A stretch of DNA of 64,000 nucleotides from Paenibacillus auburnensis (GCF_927798115.1 NZ_CAKMMG010000001.1:2232001-2296000), one strand, 5' to 3'. Counted from the first letter of the stretch, positions 50,744-62,247 are shown. Translations and numbers: made by a program. The notes: generated by a model from the sequence alone, not told the origin.

Positions 50744-51595
50744 TTAGTTGTTTATAGATTGGCTAAAAGTCCTGCCTTTAGCTAAGATATATAGTAACGG
50801 ATCACTATTCTCGATAGAAAATTCCCATGATCTTTGAATCTTTTCATCCACTTTAACCGCTGGACGAGTTCTGGCTTTGGAACCAGGCCATGCTCCATCC
50901 GAATCAAGTACATATTTCCCCTTTGTTAGAAATACAGGATGAAGATCTTCTCTTCCAGTAGAGATATTTTTACCGGAGATATTCTGTGCTGTAATTCCAA
51001 CTTTCACTGTAGAGAGCAAATGGTCTGTTTCAGTTGTAATTGTTGTCTGCAAAGGCAAGAATGCATTCTCATTATCAACGATGCTGTTTAGGGACGAATC
51101 AAACTCTTCAAAATTACTGACTATTTTTGTTTTTAATAACCGACTGTCTTGTATATTCACGTATCCGTAGTTAGAGTTAATATTAGCCTTGATTTGGAAA
51201 GATTCCAGTATAATTTTCATGGGTATAATCATGGAACCCTTGTAAATTACAGGAACAGTATCCATAGACCTCTCAGCATTATCCAAAGATGCTGTCTTTG
51301 AGTTACTTGTTAACAACAACTTATGATTGTCCATTACAATTGTAGCAGTTTTAGATTTAGAATTATACGTAACTTCGCCACCAAGCAATTCACTGATTGA
51401 CCGAAGTGGAACCATTAATCTTTGCTTGGAGTCAATGTAAGGTGCCTTAGGCGCTGTATACAATACATAGTATTGATTAACCTTTAAGTGATTAATAGTT
51501 TTTTCGGACAGTGATGTTGTGGCATATGCAATATTTGAAATCCCAATCGCCAGAATACTCGTTAAAGTTAATATTTTCAGTGTTTTTGATTTCAT
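50744..51595 (-). CDS. Secreted copper-amine-oxidase-like stalk-domain protein
   Basis: 283 residues. Signal peptide (LKILTLTSILAIGISNIAYA, cleavage before TT). Two stalk modules: YIDSKQRLMVPLRSISELLG with VTYNSKSKTATIVMDNHKLL, and MDTVPVIYKGSMIIPMKIIL with INSNYGYVNIQD. The C-terminal ~130 residues are beta-rich and unique. Stalk domains are abundant in Paenibacillus surface proteins; no copper or oxidase residues are present. The gene is more AT-rich than its neighbours, as is the decayed stretch upstream of it, which suggests acquired DNA. Confidence 0.8.
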   Translation of the reverse strand: MKSKTLKILTLTSILAIGISNIAYATTSLSEKTINHLKVNQYYVLYTAPKAPYIDSKQRLMVPLRSISELLGGEVTYNSKSKTATIVMDNHKLLLTSNSKTASLDNAERSMDTVPVIYKGSMIIPMKIILESFQIKANINSNYGYVNIQDSRLLKTKIVSNFEEFDSSLNSIVDNENAFLPLQTTITTETDHLLSTVKVGITAQNISGKNISTGREDLHPVFLTKGKYVLDSDGAWPGSKARTRPAVKVDEKIQRSWEFSIENSDPLLYILAKGRTFSQSINN

Positions 51596-51649
51596 AAAGT
51601 TTCCCCCTAAAATTAGAGTAGAGTACCCTAAAAGGGTACCCTACTAATC

Positions 51650-52080
51650 TTATTAAATGCAACTTAAATGTAATTTAATTGAGATTAATAAAATCCGTTT
51701 CATTTGCTGCATTCAGAAATTCATAGGTTACTACATCTAGAGTATAAGTATGATAGCCATATGAACCATCCGGTGCACTTGTTGCTTGATCGCTATTAGT
51801 CTAAGTATGATTAGAGGATTGACTTGTACCAATTAAAGCGTTAGTCCACTGTACATTGTTAATATATGCACCACAATGAAGACCTTGATAAGGAGCTTGT
51901 CCTATAGTTGTCATTCGCTCACATCTGTTGCCGATCATGCAGGAAGAGGCCGTTGAGAGAATTGAAAATGAACTCAATAAATTTGCAGAAAAGCAGCTTG
52001 GACCTGTGAAATAAAAGTCTCCGTTAGCAAGCTTAAAAATATAGCCTTTCCCCACTCCCGCATATTCGCTCCATCGAGCC
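51650..52080. pseudogene. Decayed, AT-rich stretch with remnants of at least two genes
   Basis: About 430 bases without an intact gene. On the minus strand, ARWSEYAGVGKGYIFKLANG with DFYF (about 52075-52015) is followed further on by CERMTTIGQAPYQGLHCGAY and INNVQWTNALIGTSQSSNHT. Beyond a TAG (51798-51800) it continues as TNSDQATSAPDGSYGYHTYT and LDVVTYEFLNAANETDF, to a stop near 51680. On the plus strand, 51890-52014 reads VVIRSHLLPIMQEEAVERIE then NELNKFAEKQLGPVK, like the C-terminus of another protein. I do not recognise the families. The pattern suggests insertions and decay next to tRNA genes. Confidence 0.45.
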
Positions 52081-52090
52081 TACTTATAGC

Positions 52091-52117
52091 AAAAACCCCT
52101 TGCTAGGCAAGGGGTTT
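52091..52117 (-). terminator. Terminator of the tRNA pair
   Basis: Minus strand AACCCCTTGC-CTAG-GCAAGGGGTT-type perfect stem with following TTT, 8 bp after the second tRNA. Confidence 0.9.
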
Positions 52118-52124
52118 AGTGAAG

Positions 52125-52198
52125 TGGGCCCTACAGGACTCGAACCTGTGACCAATCGGTTATGAGCCGACCGCTCTAACCAACTGAGCTAAGGGCCC
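52125..52198 (-). tRNA. tRNA with CAT anticodon, probably tRNA-Ile2 (or elongator tRNA-Met)
   Basis: 74 nt without encoded CCA. The acceptor GGGCCCT pairs with AGGGCCC. D arm GCTCAGTTGGTTAGAGC, anticodon arm GTCGGCTCATAACCGAT with anticodon CAT, T arm ACAGGTTCGAGTCCTGT. The acceptor and the CTCATAA loop are close to tRNA-Ile2, in which C34 is modified to lysidine and reads AUA. Elongator Met cannot be excluded without comparison. Confidence 0.9.
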
Positions 52199-52238
52199 GG
52201 ATCTAAAGTATCCGAATGTACAATGGCTGTAGGAAAAT

Positions 52239-52319
<81 letters not shown>

Positions 52320-52400
52320 TCAGTAATCATATTCAAACAGCGACAATAGTTAATATACATTAAATGAGGCCCTAAAGTCAAGGATGAAATTGTTAATTCT

Positions 52401-52565
52401 TCAGGGTAAGAATCGCACCCCGTAACGCCCTTTCCGTGAACGGTAAATCTCTACAAAACGCGGGTCATGATAGCCGTAAATCCAGCCGTCCTGCTCCAGT
52501 CTTTTTGCCAGGCAGCCTGCTTGAAATCTCGTCCTGAACAGCTTTGCAAAGTATATCCAGTTCAT
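52401..52565 (-). CDS. Small conserved-looking hypothetical protein (54 residues)
   Basis: ATG 52565 with GGGAG 9 nt upstream; stop TGA 52401-52403. The product, MNWIYFAKLFRTRFQAGCLA, KRLEQDGWIYGYHDPRFVEI, YRSRKGRYGVRFLP, is basic and well-formed, with a helix followed by strands. An overlapping frame 52465-52656 is its shadow. It lies between the pyr operon terminator and the tRNA genes. Family not recognised. Confidence 0.65.
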   Translation of the reverse strand: MNWIYFAKLFRTRFQAGCLAKRLEQDGWIYGYHDPRFVEIYRSRKGRYGVRFLP

Positions 52566-52626
52566 GATGGATGTCTCCCTTGAGGTTGTTGTTCAACGCT
52601 GCAATTATAGGATACCCCACTATGAT

Positions 52627-52682
52627 AAAAAAATATGCGCGACTTCCGGATTTCATTACTGAAAAACCGGAACTCCCGCATG
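52627..52682 (-). terminator. Terminator of the pyrimidine operon
   Basis: Minus strand GCGGGAGTTCCGG pairs imperfectly with CCGGAAGTCGCGC around an inner TTTCAGTAATGAAA stem, followed by ATATTTTTTT. It starts about 72 bp after the pyrE stop. Confidence 0.8.
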
Positions 52683-52753
52683 TAATGCCTTCCGGCGGCC
52701 AGTTGGCACGCCGGACTCAAGCTTGTGTTAACTTAATGGGCCGATCCTTACAC

Positions 52754-53395
52754 TTACACTCCAAACGATGCCGGATCTTTACGCCACGATTGCAGCAGAG
52801 CTACATCGCCCTCGGCGATCTTGCCTTGGCTCAGGGCTACATCAATCAGAGTGGTGTAGTTGGACAGGCTTTGCAGGGGCACTCCGGCTGCAGTGAAGCC
52901 TTCAGTCGCACGGTCCAGCTCATAGCTGAAAATCGCCAGTACCGCCAGCACTTCTCCGCCTGCTTCTTCTACGGCCTGAGCCGCTTTGATCGAGCTGCCC
53001 CCGGTGGAGATCAGGTCCTCGATGACAATAACCTTTTGGCCGGGAGAGATGATGCCTTCGATCTGGTTCTGTTTGCCGTGGCCCTTGGCCTTGTCACGGA
53101 TGTAGGCCATCGGCAGGTTCAGCTTGTCGGCCACCCAGGCCGCGTGCGGGATACCCGCAGTCGCTGTACCTGCAATTACCTGAGCTTCAGGGTAGCTGGA
53201 TTTAATCAGCTCTGCGAAGCCATTTGCGATATAGTTACGCACTTCCGGAAAAGACAGAGTCAGACGGTTGTCGCAATAGATTGGCGATTTAATGCCTGAG
53301 GTCCAGGTGAACGGGTCCTGCGGGCGCAGTGCAACCGCCCCAATCTCCAATAGATAAGCTGCGACCTGTTCGCTTGTATTCGATAATGTACTCAT
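52754..53395 (-). CDS. pyrE: Orotate phosphoribosyltransferase
   Basis: 213 residues. Joins orotate and PRPP to give OMP, the fifth step of UMP synthesis. [40 protein letters not shown], the flexible loop [18 protein letters not shown], and the PRPP motif [18 protein letters not shown] are all present. The ATG at 53395 overlaps the end of pyrF by 4 bp, so translation is coupled. It is the last gene of the operon. Confidence 0.97.
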   Translation of the reverse strand: MSTLSNTSEQVAAYLLEIGAVALRPQDPFTWTSGIKSPIYCDNRLTLSFPEVRNYIANGFAELIKSSYPEAQVIAGTATAGIPHAAWVADKLNLPMAYIRDKAKGHGKQNQIEGIISPGQKVIVIEDLISTGGSSIKAAQAVEEAGGEVLAVLAIFSYELDRATEGFTAAGVPLQSLSNYTTLIDVALSQGKIAEGDVALLQSWRKDPASFGV

Positions 53396-54171
53396 ACTTG
53401 AGTCATCTCCTCAATGATTGATAGTGCAGCTGCGCGCGGATCGGCTGCTGCGGTAATCGGGCGGCCCACTACAAGGAAGTGGCTGCCCTGCCGGATAGCT
53501 TGTCCAGGCGTCATAACCCGGGATTGATCGTCCAGTGAGGCGCCTGCCGGACGGATACCCGGAGTCACAGTAACGAACTCCGGACCGCAGGCCGCAGCGA
53601 TAGCTGCAGACTCCTGCGGGGAAGCAACGACGCCGTGCAGGCCGGCTTCTGCCGCCAGACGGGCGTAGCGCACCACGGTATCCTCTACGTTCCCGGCAAT
53701 ACCAATTTCTCCATTCATGACTTCCTGGCTGGTACTCGTAAGCTGTGTCACCGCGATAATCAGCGGAATATGCAGTGAAGGATGCAGGCTGACTGCCTTC
53801 GCGGCCCCCTCAAGCGCTGCTGTCATCATCGCCTTGCCTCCGGAAGCATGGACATTGAACATATCCACGCCGAGCCTCGTGATGCTCTCCGCTCCACCAC
53901 GGACGGTGTTCGGGATATCATGCATTTTGACATCAAGGAACACGGAATACCCGCGGTCCTTCAGCTCCCGGATAAAGTCCGGTCCAGCTGCATAGAACAG
54001 CTGCATGCCGACTTTCAGGTAGCACGGGATGCCTTCCAGCTTATCGATCAGTACCCTGGCCTCGGCTGCATCAGGATAATCAAGGGGAATCATCAGCCTT
54101 CCGGCCATTTCATCCCGTTTGGTGATATGACCGATACTCTCATGTTGGGCCTGTTCTGGAGTCTGCTCCAT
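53392..54171 (-). CDS. pyrF: Orotidine 5'-phosphate decarboxylase
   Basis: 259 residues as read from ATG 54171; the core begins at [20 protein letters not shown] (ATG 54108), so the first 21 residues are an extension or a wrong start. Catalytic [11 protein letters not shown] (DxKxxD), [37 protein letters not shown] and [14 protein letters not shown] are the family motifs. It converts OMP to UMP. The 109-bp gap before it (54172-54280) contains an imperfect hairpin (GGACGGTTTGCG with CGCAGACCGTTCC) without a T run, perhaps an mRNA-processing or stabilising element. pyrK and pyrD, which precede pyrF in B. subtilis, are absent. Confidence 0.95.
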   Translation of the reverse strand: MEQTPEQAQHESIGHITKRDEMAGRLMIPLDYPDAAEARVLIDKLEGIPCYLKVGMQLFYAAGPDFIRELKDRGYSVFLDVKMHDIPNTVRGGAESITRLGVDMFNVHASGGKAMMTAALEGAAKAVSLHPSLHIPLIIAVTQLTSTSQEVMNGEIGIAGNVEDTVVRYARLAAEAGLHGVVASPQESAAIAAACGPEFVTVTPGIRPAGASLDDQSRVMTPGQAIRQGSHFLVVGRPITAAADPRAAALSIIEEMTQV

Positions 54172-54280
54172 GGTTGTTATCCATCTCCTTCAGTACAGGT
54201 CCCGGGCACAGCGGAACGGTCTGCGATAACGCAAACCGTCCTTTGTGGAACCGCCCGGAAGCTGCCCGTAATTTTCTATT

Positions 54281-57200
54281 TTATTGTCCGACAAAAGCTG
54301 GCATCGACTGCGACGAGAAGTTAATCGTCTGCAGCATTCTCAGCAGCGCCGTTACCGTATCCAGTGATGTCATACATACGACCCCGTTCTCTACCGCTTC
54401 GCGGCGGATACGGAAGCCGTCGCGTTCCGGCGTCTTGCCTTTGGTCAGGGTATTGAATACGAAGTTGGCTTGACCGCTGCGGATCAGGTCAAGGATGGTA
54501 GGCTCACCTTCATCCAGCTTGTTGACGTTCATCACGTTCAGGCCGGCCTGTTCAAGCGCCTGCGCCGTACCGCCGGTTGCGATGATTTTGTAGCCCATAG
54601 CGTGGAAGCCCTTCATCAGCTCTACTGCCTCAGCTTTATCTTTGTCCGCTACTGTAACGATGATCGCACCGGTTGCCGGAATTTTCATACCCGCACCGAT
54701 CAGCCCTTTGTACAGCGCCTTAGCATACAGCTTGTCGCGGCCCATAACTTCACCGGTAGATTTCATTTCAGGTCCCAGGGTAGGCTCTACTCTGCGCAGC
54801 TTGGCAAAGGAGAACACCGGCACTTTAACCGATACATAGTCGCTTTCCGGCCACAGGCCTTCTGTGTAACCATCTTCCTTCAGCTTGCCGCCGAGGATGA
54901 TTTTGGTTGCCAGGTTAGCCATCGGAATGCCGGTTACCTTGCTCAGGAAAGGAACCGTACGCGAGGAGCGCGGATTCACTTCGATTACATATACTTCATT
55001 CTGGTAAATAACAAACTGGATGTTGACCAGTCCGATCGTTTTCAGCTCTTTGGCAATCTTGATCGTAATTTCACTGATCTTCTGTTTCAGCCCTTCATCC
55101 AGATACTGCGGAGGGTATACAGCGATTGAGTCGCCGGAGTGAACGCCTGCGCGTTCCACGTGCTCCATGATGCCCGGAATAACAACCGTTTCGCCGTCGC
55201 AGATCGCATCAACCTCGACCTCTTTACCCAGCATATAACGGTCGATCAGCACCGGGTGCTCCGGATTAACCTTCACCGCTTCCACCATATAGCTCATCAG
55301 CTCAGCATCATTGTAGACAATCTCCATTGCGCGTCCGCCTAGTACATAAGAAGGGCGTACAAGCACCGGATAGCCGAGTGATTGTGCAGTTTCTACAGCC
55401 TGACTGGCATCGGTAACCGTCTTGCCTTTCGGCTGAGCGATATCGAGGCGGGCCAGCAGTGCTTCGAACCGCTTGCGGTCTTCAGCTTCATCAATGCTCT
55501 CCAGGCTCGTGCCGAGAATATTAACACCGGCTGCCGCCAGCGGCGCAGCAAGGTTGATCGCCGTTTGTCCGCCGAATTGGACGATGACCCCAATCGGATT
55601 CTCCTGTGCGATCACGTTCATTACATCTTCAAAGAACAGCGGTTCAAAATACAGCCGGTCTGAAGTATTAAAGTCCGTCGATACGGTCTCCGGATTGTTG
55701 TTGATAATGACAGCTTCGTAGCCGGCCTTTTGAATGGCCCATACCGCATGTACGGTAGAGTAGTCAAATTCAATCCCCTGGCCGATCCGGATCGGACCGG
55801 AACCGAGCACGATTACTTTTTGCTTATCCGAATGGGTCACTTCATTTTCTGTCTCATAGGTAGAGTAGTAGTAAGGTGTTGTCGCTTCGAACTCAGCCGC
55901 ACAGGTATCTACCATCTTGAAGACCGGCGTCAGGCCCTGTTGCAGGCGCATAATACGGACATCTGCTTCCTTCGTCTGTGCCCCGCCCGGGCGTCCTTCT
56001 GCACGAATTTCGGCAATAGCCCGGTCAGTAAAGCCTTTACGTTTGGCCTGGTAGAGTGTTTCTGCGCTTAACGTCTCTTCACTGCGCAGCACATCCTCAA
56101 AGTTAATCAGGCCTTCAATCTTGGACAGGAACCACCAGTCCACGTTCGTGATATCCTGAATTTCCTGCAGGCCGTAGCCGCGGCGGAACGCTTCCGCAAT
56201 CAGGAACAGACGCTCATCATCGGGCTTCGCCAGGCGGGTTCGCAGCACGCTCTCTTCCAGCAGCTCGGCGCCCGGCAGACGGAAGCGGTGTACACCGATT
56301 TCCAGGGAACGGATCGCTTTATGGATCGACTCTTCAAAGGTACGGCCAATCGCCATTACTTCTCCGGTCGCTTTCATTTGTGTGCCCAGCTTGCGGTTCG
56401 CGTAAATGAACTTGTCGAACGGCCAGCGCGGGATTTTGCTGACGATGTAATCCAGTGTCGGCTCAAAGCAGGCATAGGTCTGGCCGGTAACCGGATTGAC
56501 GATCTCATCCAGCGTGTAGCCGAGGGCGATTTTGGCTGCCATTTTGGCAATCGGATAACCGGTCGCCTTCGAGGCCAGCGCCGAGGAGCGGCTTACGCGC
56601 GGGTTTACTTCAATTACATAATATTGGTAGCTCTGCGGATCAAGCGCGAACTGCACGTTGCAGCCGCCTTCGATATTCAGCGCACGGATAATCTTCAGCG
56701 AAGCGCTGCGCAGCATCTGGTATTCACGGTCTGAGAGTGTCTGGCTCGGCGCTACGACGATACTATCTCCTGTATGTACACCAACAGGATCAAAGTTCTC
56801 CATGTTGCAGACTACGATACAGTTGTCATTCGCGTCACGCATTACTTCATATTCTACTTCCTTCATGCCGGCGATACTCTTCTCCACCAGACACTGGCCG
56901 ATCGGGCTGTAACGGATCCCTGCTTTTACCGTCTCGCGCAGCTCTTCCGCGTTGTCGCAAATTCCGCCGCCAGTCCCGCCCAGGGTATAAGCCGGACGCA
57001 CAATCAGCGGAAAGCCGATTTCCTCAGCAAAGCTCATAGCTTCCTCAACCGTTGTAATGATGGTACTTTCCGGTACTGGCTGTTCCAGCTCACGCATCAG
57101 CTCCCGGAACAAGTCGCGGTCTTCTGCTTTTTCGATGGACTCCAGCTGGGTTCCGAGCAGCTTCACGTTCTCCGCCTCCAGCACGCCGGCACGGGCCAGT

Positions 57201-57502
57201 TCAACTGCCATATTCAGGCCGGTCTGGCCGCCCAGTGTCGGCAGCAGGCCATCCGGACGCTCTTGGCGGATAATGGCCGTTACGAATTCGAGTGTAATCG
57301 GCTCGATGTAGACCTTATCAGCCATATTGGTATCCGTCATAATCGTGGCCGGGTTACTGTTGATCAGTACAACCTCAACGCCTTCTTCTTTCAGCGCCTG
57401 GCAGGCCTGGGTTCCCGCATAGTCAAACTCAGCGGCTTGCCCGATGACGATCGGACCGGAGCCGATGACGAGGATTTTTTTAAGCTTATCGTTCTTTGGC
57501 AT
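54281..57502 (-). CDS. carB: Carbamoyl-phosphate synthase large chain
   Basis: 1073 residues, the standard length. Two homologous ATP-grasp halves: [20 protein letters not shown] at 8 and [20 protein letters not shown] at ~560, each with its carbamate or bicarbonate phosphorylation site ([26 protein letters not shown]). The C-terminal MGS-like regulatory domain (~935-1073) contains [20 protein letters not shown] and [13 protein letters not shown]. It makes carbamoyl phosphate from bicarbonate, glutamine-derived ammonia and two ATP, together with CarA. The ATG at 57502 follows AAGGAGC, which lies within the end of carA. In this operon it serves pyrimidines, though carbamoyl phosphate also feeds arginine. 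Confidence 0.97.
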   Translation of the reverse strand: MPKNDKLKKILVIGSGPIVIGQAAEFDYAGTQACQALKEEGVEVVLINSNPATIMTDTNMADKVYIEPITLEFVTAIIRQERPDGLLPTLGGQTGLNMAVELARAGVLEAENVKLLGTQLESIEKAEDRDLFRELMRELEQPVPESTIITTVEEAMSFAEEIGFPLIVRPAYTLGGTGGGICDNAEELRETVKAGIRYSPIGQCLVEKSIAGMKEVEYEVMRDANDNCIVVCNMENFDPVGVHTGDSIVVAPSQTLSDREYQMLRSASLKIIRALNIEGGCNVQFALDPQSYQYYVIEVNPRVSRSSALASKATGYPIAKMAAKIALGYTLDEIVNPVTGQTYACFEPTLDYIVSKIPRWPFDKFIYANRKLGTQMKATGEVMAIGRTFEESIHKAIRSLEIGVHRFRLPGAELLEESVLRTRLAKPDDERLFLIAEAFRRGYGLQEIQDITNVDWWFLSKIEGLINFEDVLRSEETLSAETLYQAKRKGFTDRAIAEIRAEGRPGGAQTKEADVRIMRLQQGLTPVFKMVDTCAAEFEATTPYYYSTYETENEVTHSDKQKVIVLGSGPIRIGQGIEFDYSTVHAVWAIQKAGYEAVIINNNPETVSTDFNTSDRLYFEPLFFEDVMNVIAQENPIGVIVQFGGQTAINLAAPLAAAGVNILGTSLESIDEAEDRKRFEALLARLDIAQPKGKTVTDASQAVETAQSLGYPVLVRPSYVLGGRAMEIVYNDAELMSYMVEAVKVNPEHPVLIDRYMLGKEVEVDAICDGETVVIPGIMEHVERAGVHSGDSIAVYPPQYLDEGLKQKISEITIKIAKELKTIGLVNIQFVIYQNEVYVIEVNPRSSRTVPFLSKVTGIPMANLATKIILGGKLKEDGYTEGLWPESDYVSVKVPVFSFAKLRRVEPTLGPEMKSTGEVMGRDKLYAKALYKGLIGAGMKIPATGAIIVTVADKDKAEAVELMKGFHAMGYKIIATGGTAQALEQAGLNVMNVNKLDEGEPTILDLIRSGQANFVFNTLTKGKTPERDGFRIRREAVENGVVCMTSLDTVTALLRMLQTINFSSQSMPAFVGQ

Positions 57503-57503
57503 G

Positions 57504-58682
57504 TTATAGAGCTCCTTTCACGGCTTCAAGCTTAGTAGTAGGTTTCGGTGCCGTGATTCTGGCATTTGCCGCAAGCTGGGCCTGGCGTGAGCCGGCAGGT
57601 GTCTTCGCTTTGTGGTCGGCAATCATTTGCAGGAAACGGTCGAACAAATAGCTGCTGTCATGCGGTCCCGGCGCTGCTTCCGGATGGTATTGCACCGAAA
57701 ATGCAGGGTAACGGGTATGTTTTAAACCTTCAATGGTCTTATCATTGTTGTTGATGTGTGTCACTTCCAGCTCCGTGCTCTGTACCGATTCATCATTAAC
57801 GGTGTAGCCATGGTTCTGTGAAGTGATGAAGCAGCGTCCGCTTTCCAGCTCCTTGACCGGATGGTTCCCGCCGCGGTGGCCGAATTTCAGCTTCTCGGTG
57901 TCTGCGCCGCAAGCCAGAGCGAACAATTGGTGACCCAGACAGATACCGAAGATCGGATATTCACCGAGCAGCTCGGAGATCGTCTTCACCGCATAAGGCA
58001 CATCCTTCGGGTCCCCAGGGCCGTTGGACAGCTGGATACCGTCCGGGTTCAGACGGCGGATTTCGTCCGCTGTCACATCATGCGGTACTACAACCACGTC
58101 GCAGCCGCGGCTGTTCAGCTCGCGCAGAATACCGGTCTTTGCGCCGTAATCAACCAGCACGATCCGCTCTTTGGTTCCCGGGCTGCTGTAAGTCTTAGTT
58201 GTAGAAGTACGGGCAACCTGGTTGCGCAGCTCTTCAATCGTTGTATCTCCCATCATTTCCATCAACTCTTCCACACGCTTATTCGATGTAGTCAGGATGG
58301 CTTTCATGGTGCCGTAGTGGCGGATAATGCGGGTCAGCATCCGGGTGTCGATCTCGCTGATGCCGGGAATGCCATATTCCTTCAGCAGGTCATCAACGCT
58401 ATATTCAGCACGCCAGTTGCTTGGCACTTCCTCATGGCGGCGTACAACAAAGCCGTGAACAAACGGACGCACAGATTCGAAATCATCGCGGGTGATGCCA
58501 TAGTTTCCGATCAGCGGATAAGTCATGGTAACAATCTGTCCACAATACGAAGGATCTGACAGCACCTCCTGATATCCTGTAATCCCTGTGTTAAATACAA
58601 CCTCGCCTGTCATTTCGCCTTCAGCGCCAAATGCGGTGCCTGTAAAAAGCGTTCCGTCCTGTAGCAGCAATCTCGCCTGCAT
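57504..58682 (-). CDS. carA: Carbamoyl-phosphate synthase small (glutaminase) chain
   Basis: 392 residues from ATG 58682, with GGAGTGGAAGGGA before it; the frame is open to 58781 without a site. The N-terminal domain has [20 protein letters not shown] and [20 protein letters not shown]. The class-I amidotransferase domain has [14 protein letters not shown], the nucleophile cysteine in [14 protein letters not shown], and the catalytic His/Glu in [17 protein letters not shown]. It frees ammonia from glutamine and channels it to CarB. Only 1 bp separates its stop from the carB start. A 132-bp spacer with no gene separates it from pyrC. Confidence 0.97.
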   Translation of the reverse strand: MQARLLLQDGTLFTGTAFGAEGEMTGEVVFNTGITGYQEVLSDPSYCGQIVTMTYPLIGNYGITRDDFESVRPFVHGFVVRRHEEVPSNWRAEYSVDDLLKEYGIPGISEIDTRMLTRIIRHYGTMKAILTTSNKRVEELMEMMGDTTIEELRNQVARTSTTKTYSSPGTKERIVLVDYGAKTGILRELNSRGCDVVVVPHDVTADEIRRLNPDGIQLSNGPGDPKDVPYAVKTISELLGEYPIFGICLGHQLFALACGADTEKLKFGHRGGNHPVKELESGRCFITSQNHGYTVNDESVQSTELEVTHINNNDKTIEGLKHTRYPAFSVQYHPEAAPGPHDSSYLFDRFLQMIADHKAKTPAGSRQAQLAANARITAPKPTTKLEAVKGAL

Positions 58683-58814
58683 TCCCTTCCACTCCTTCTT
58701 GTTTCTGTAGTCTGATTCTATGCCTTGCATCACTAGCGGAGTGTACGCGCCAAAATGCCGCCGTAGGTTCACCTGCTCCATACAGCGGGCATTTTCGTCC
58801 CACCAGTTCGTTAA

Positions 58815-60095
58815 TTACGCTTTAGTCCATACCTCTTTGCCATCAACCCAGGTCTTAACCGGCCAGCCCTTCAGCTTCCAGCCGGTGAAAGGAGTATTGC
58901 GTCCTTTGCTGGCAAAAGCAGCCGGGTCCACCACTTGCTCTTCGTTCAGATCAATCAGTGTTAAATCGGCAGGTGCTCCTACCGCAAGTCTGCCTGTATT
59001 CAGCCGGAACACGCGGGCCGGATCAGCAGTCATCCGCTGTACCAGCAGTGACAGATCCCATTTGCCTGTAGCCACAAAAGCGGTATACAGCAGCGGGAAG
59101 GCTGTCTCGAAGCCGACGATGCCAAACGGTGCAAGCTGCATGCCCTTGGCCTTCTCTTCTTCACTGTGCGGCGCATGGTCGGTTACGATGATATCCAGTG
59201 TTCCGTCCAGCAGCCCTTCAATACAGGCTTCCACATCACGGCGCGAGCGCAGCGGCGGGTTCATTTTCCAGTTGGCATCAAGCCCTGGAATGTCTTCCTC
59301 TGAGAGCAGCAAATGATGTGGACACACCTCAGCGGTCACTTTGATGCCGATTTGCTTAGCTTGGCGGATCAGCCGCACCGATTGCTCCGTGCTGACATGG
59401 CACACATGGTAGTGGACGCCAGTCGCTTCGGCGAGCAGAATATCGCGTCCGACATGAATGGCTTCCGACTCATTGGGAATTCCCTTCAGTCCGTGCTTCG
59501 TTGCGAAGGTGCCTTCGTTGACCGCGCATCCTTCCACCAGTGAATCATCTTCACAGTGGGCGATGACCGGCATATCTAAGTCTGCTGCCAGCTTCATTGC
59601 ATTCTTCATCATTTGGGCAGTCTGTACGCCTACACCGTCATCGGTAAAGCCAATCGCACCAGCTTCTTTCAAGGCGGCAAAGTCCGTCAGCTCACGGCCA
59701 AGCTCATTTTTGGTGATTGCCGCATAAGGCAGCACTTTAACGAGTCCGGCTTCACGCGCTTTGTCTTTGACGAGCTCCACGATCTCCGGGGTGTCTGTCA
59801 CCGGGCGGGTGTTTGGCATGCAGGCGATCGTGGTAAATCCGCCCTTAGCTGCCGATAGCGTACCGGTTGCAATCGTTTCTTTATGCTCAAAGCCAGGCTC
59901 GCGCAGATGCACATGCATGTCAATCAGGCCGGGAGTCAGCAGCTTGCCTGCAGCGTCTACAATCTCTGCAGATTCATCAGCAGCCGGCAGATCACTTTCG
60001 ATCGCTGTAATCATTCCGTCCTGAACTACGATATGCTTGATTTCCAGTTCGCCTTCTTTGTTCAATACGCTGGCGTTTTTAATGATCACTGTCAT
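58815..60095 (-). CDS. pyrC: Dihydroorotase (class I)
   Basis: 426 residues from ATG 60095 behind AAAGGAG. Closes N-carbamoyl-aspartate to dihydroorotate. Metal ligands DMHVHLREPG (HxH), IAHCEDDSLV, YHVCHVSTEQ and IVTDHAPHSEEEKAKGMQLA are all present. LTPGLID and GAPADLTLIDL mark the composite beta domain. This class I type matches Gram-positive enzymes. It lies 119 bp behind pyrB; the AT-rich spacer holds no terminator. Confidence 0.96.
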   Translation of the reverse strand: MTVIIKNASVLNKEGELEIKHIVVQDGMITAIESDLPAADESAEIVDAAGKLLTPGLIDMHVHLREPGFEHKETIATGTLSAAKGGFTTIACMPNTRPVTDTPEIVELVKDKAREAGLVKVLPYAAITKNELGRELTDFAALKEAGAIGFTDDGVGVQTAQMMKNAMKLAADLDMPVIAHCEDDSLVEGCAVNEGTFATKHGLKGIPNESEAIHVGRDILLAEATGVHYHVCHVSTEQSVRLIRQAKQIGIKVTAEVCPHHLLLSEEDIPGLDANWKMNPPLRSRRDVEACIEGLLDGTLDIIVTDHAPHSEEEKAKGMQLAPFGIVGFETAFPLLYTAFVATGKWDLSLLVQRMTADPARVFRLNTGRLAVGAPADLTLIDLNEEQVVDPAAFASKGRNTPFTGWKLKGWPVKTWVDGKEVWTKA

Positions 60096-60214
60096 GATTC
60101 TCCTTTTGCCCGCAAGCCGCAGCTGCAAGCTCTCTCGTTATTATATAATAAAAATTCATCTTTGTGTATATTTATTAATACATTTATGTCAGGTTTTTAT
60201 GAGTTCCCCTCCGG

Positions 60215-61123
60215 TTACAGAAGCGCCCGTTCCATCACGGCCATTCTGACCGGCACCCCGTTTGCCATCTGCGGGAAGATCCGCGACTGGCTGCTCTCCA
60301 CTACTGCATCGTCAATTTCCACATTGCGGTTAACGGGCGCCGGATGCATGATGATGGTATTCTTGTCCAGTTTTGCCGCGCGCTCCTCGGTAAGTCCATA
60401 CTGCTTGCGGTACTCTTCAGCTGACTGCAGGATACCCGTGGCATGGCGTTCCAGCTGCACACGCAGCATCATAACCACATCGGCCTTCAGAGCTTCCTCC
60501 ATTGTTACATAAGGTGCGTACTGTGCCAGTTCCGGGGCCTTCATACTGTCCGGTGCACAGAACTGCACCTTCGCCCCCATCTTCGTCAGTCCCCAGAGGT
60601 TCGAGCGCGCTACGCGGCTATGCATAATGTCTCCTATAATGGATACTTTCAGGCCCTTCAGCTCGCCAAAGTTTTTGGTCATCGTATACATGTCCAGCAG
60701 CGCCTGCGTCGGATGCTCGTTGTTCCCGTCCCCTGCATTAACCAGCGGTATAGATACCTTCTCCGAAAGCTGCTGCAGGACACCCGCAGGCTTCAAACGC
60801 ACAACTCCGGCGTCGATCCCCATCGATTCCAGCGTACGGACTGTATCGTAGATCGACTCGCCTTTTTCTACACTAGAAGCCGCAGCTGTGAAGTTCAGCA
60901 CCTGAACCCCCAGGCGTTTCTCGGCCATTTCAAAGGAAAAGCGGGTACGCGTGCTATTCTCAAAAAACATATTGGCTACAAAGTGCGACTTCAGCACCGG
61001 GTTCAGCTTCTCGCTCTGATTGTCCCAGTAAGCCGTTCTGTTCAAAAGCTGCAAAATCTCTGTCCGGTCCAGCTCCTTAATCCCCAGCAGACTACGTTCC
61101 TTCACCTTGGTTGCTGTCATCAT
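60215..61123 (-). CDS. pyrB: Aspartate carbamoyltransferase catalytic chain
   Basis: 302 residues; ATG 61123 (or 61120) behind GGAGG. The carbamoyl-phosphate loop FFENSTRTRFSFEMAEKRLG, the 80s loop ASSVEKGESIYDT, GDGNNEHPTQALLDMYT (HPTQ), VSIIGDIMHSRVARSN, the aspartate site MMLRVQLERH, and IIMHPAPVNRNVEIDD are complete. It makes N-carbamoyl-aspartate. No regulatory PyrI is encoded, as in Bacillus. It begins 2 bp after pyrR. Confidence 0.97.
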   Translation of the reverse strand: MMTATKVKERSLLGIKELDRTEILQLLNRTAYWDNQSEKLNPVLKSHFVANMFFENSTRTRFSFEMAEKRLGVQVLNFTAAASSVEKGESIYDTVRTLESMGIDAGVVRLKPAGVLQQLSEKVSIPLVNAGDGNNEHPTQALLDMYTMTKNFGELKGLKVSIIGDIMHSRVARSNLWGLTKMGAKVQFCAPDSMKAPELAQYAPYVTMEEALKADVVMMLRVQLERHATGILQSAEEYRKQYGLTEERAAKLDKNTIIMHPAPVNRNVEIDDAVVESSQSRIFPQMANGVPVRMAVMERALL

Positions 61124-61125
61124 TG

Positions 61126-61906
<781 letters not shown>

Positions 61907-61934
61907 AATTAAAGGCGCATATTCATTTAACAGA

Positions 61935-61963
61935 ATTATGACAGATGTTGAGGCGGGTGTCAA
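61935..61963 (-). promoter_or_regulatory. Sigma-A promoter of the pyr operon
   Basis: Minus strand TTGACA (61963-61958), 17-bp spacer, CATAAT (61940-61935). It is near-consensus and lies about 30 bp upstream of the PyrR-binding loop. Confidence 0.85.
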
Positions 61964-62036
61964 ACTGGGAAAGATTTCTTTGGATTGGTGGTGGCGCTGG
62001 TTGGGTGTTGGGTGGTTAGGTGATGGGCGCTGCTGC

Positions 62037-62153
62037 GGGGATTTTGGACTTCCGGCCGCTGTTATGTTTGGATTTCCTGATTAATACCGCTAGCAGCGGT
62101 AGAAATCCAAACATAAAGGCGGACGCTACCGCTCCTACAGTTCCAAAATCCCC
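62037..62153. repeat. Nested palindromic repeat of 117 bp
   Basis: Three nested inverted repeats. The outer GGGGATTTTGGACT (62037-62050) pairs with AGTTCCAAAATCCCC (62139-62153, one extra base). The middle TTATGTTTGGATTTC (62062-62076) pairs perfectly with GAAATCCAAACATAA (62102-62116). The inner TACCGCT (62085-62091) pairs with AGCGGTA (62095-62101). No transposase is present. It looks like a dispersed, REP- or MITE-like element. An open frame 62016-62303 on the minus strand is only this repeat read through. Confidence 0.75.
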
Positions 62154-62247
62154 TCCGCGCTTCCACCTAACAGAAACCTTCCCCAGTTCGAAGGAGTAAG
62201 GGCAGCAAAGGCATAACGGCTGGCTGCGCCTCAGCGTTATCAACCAT

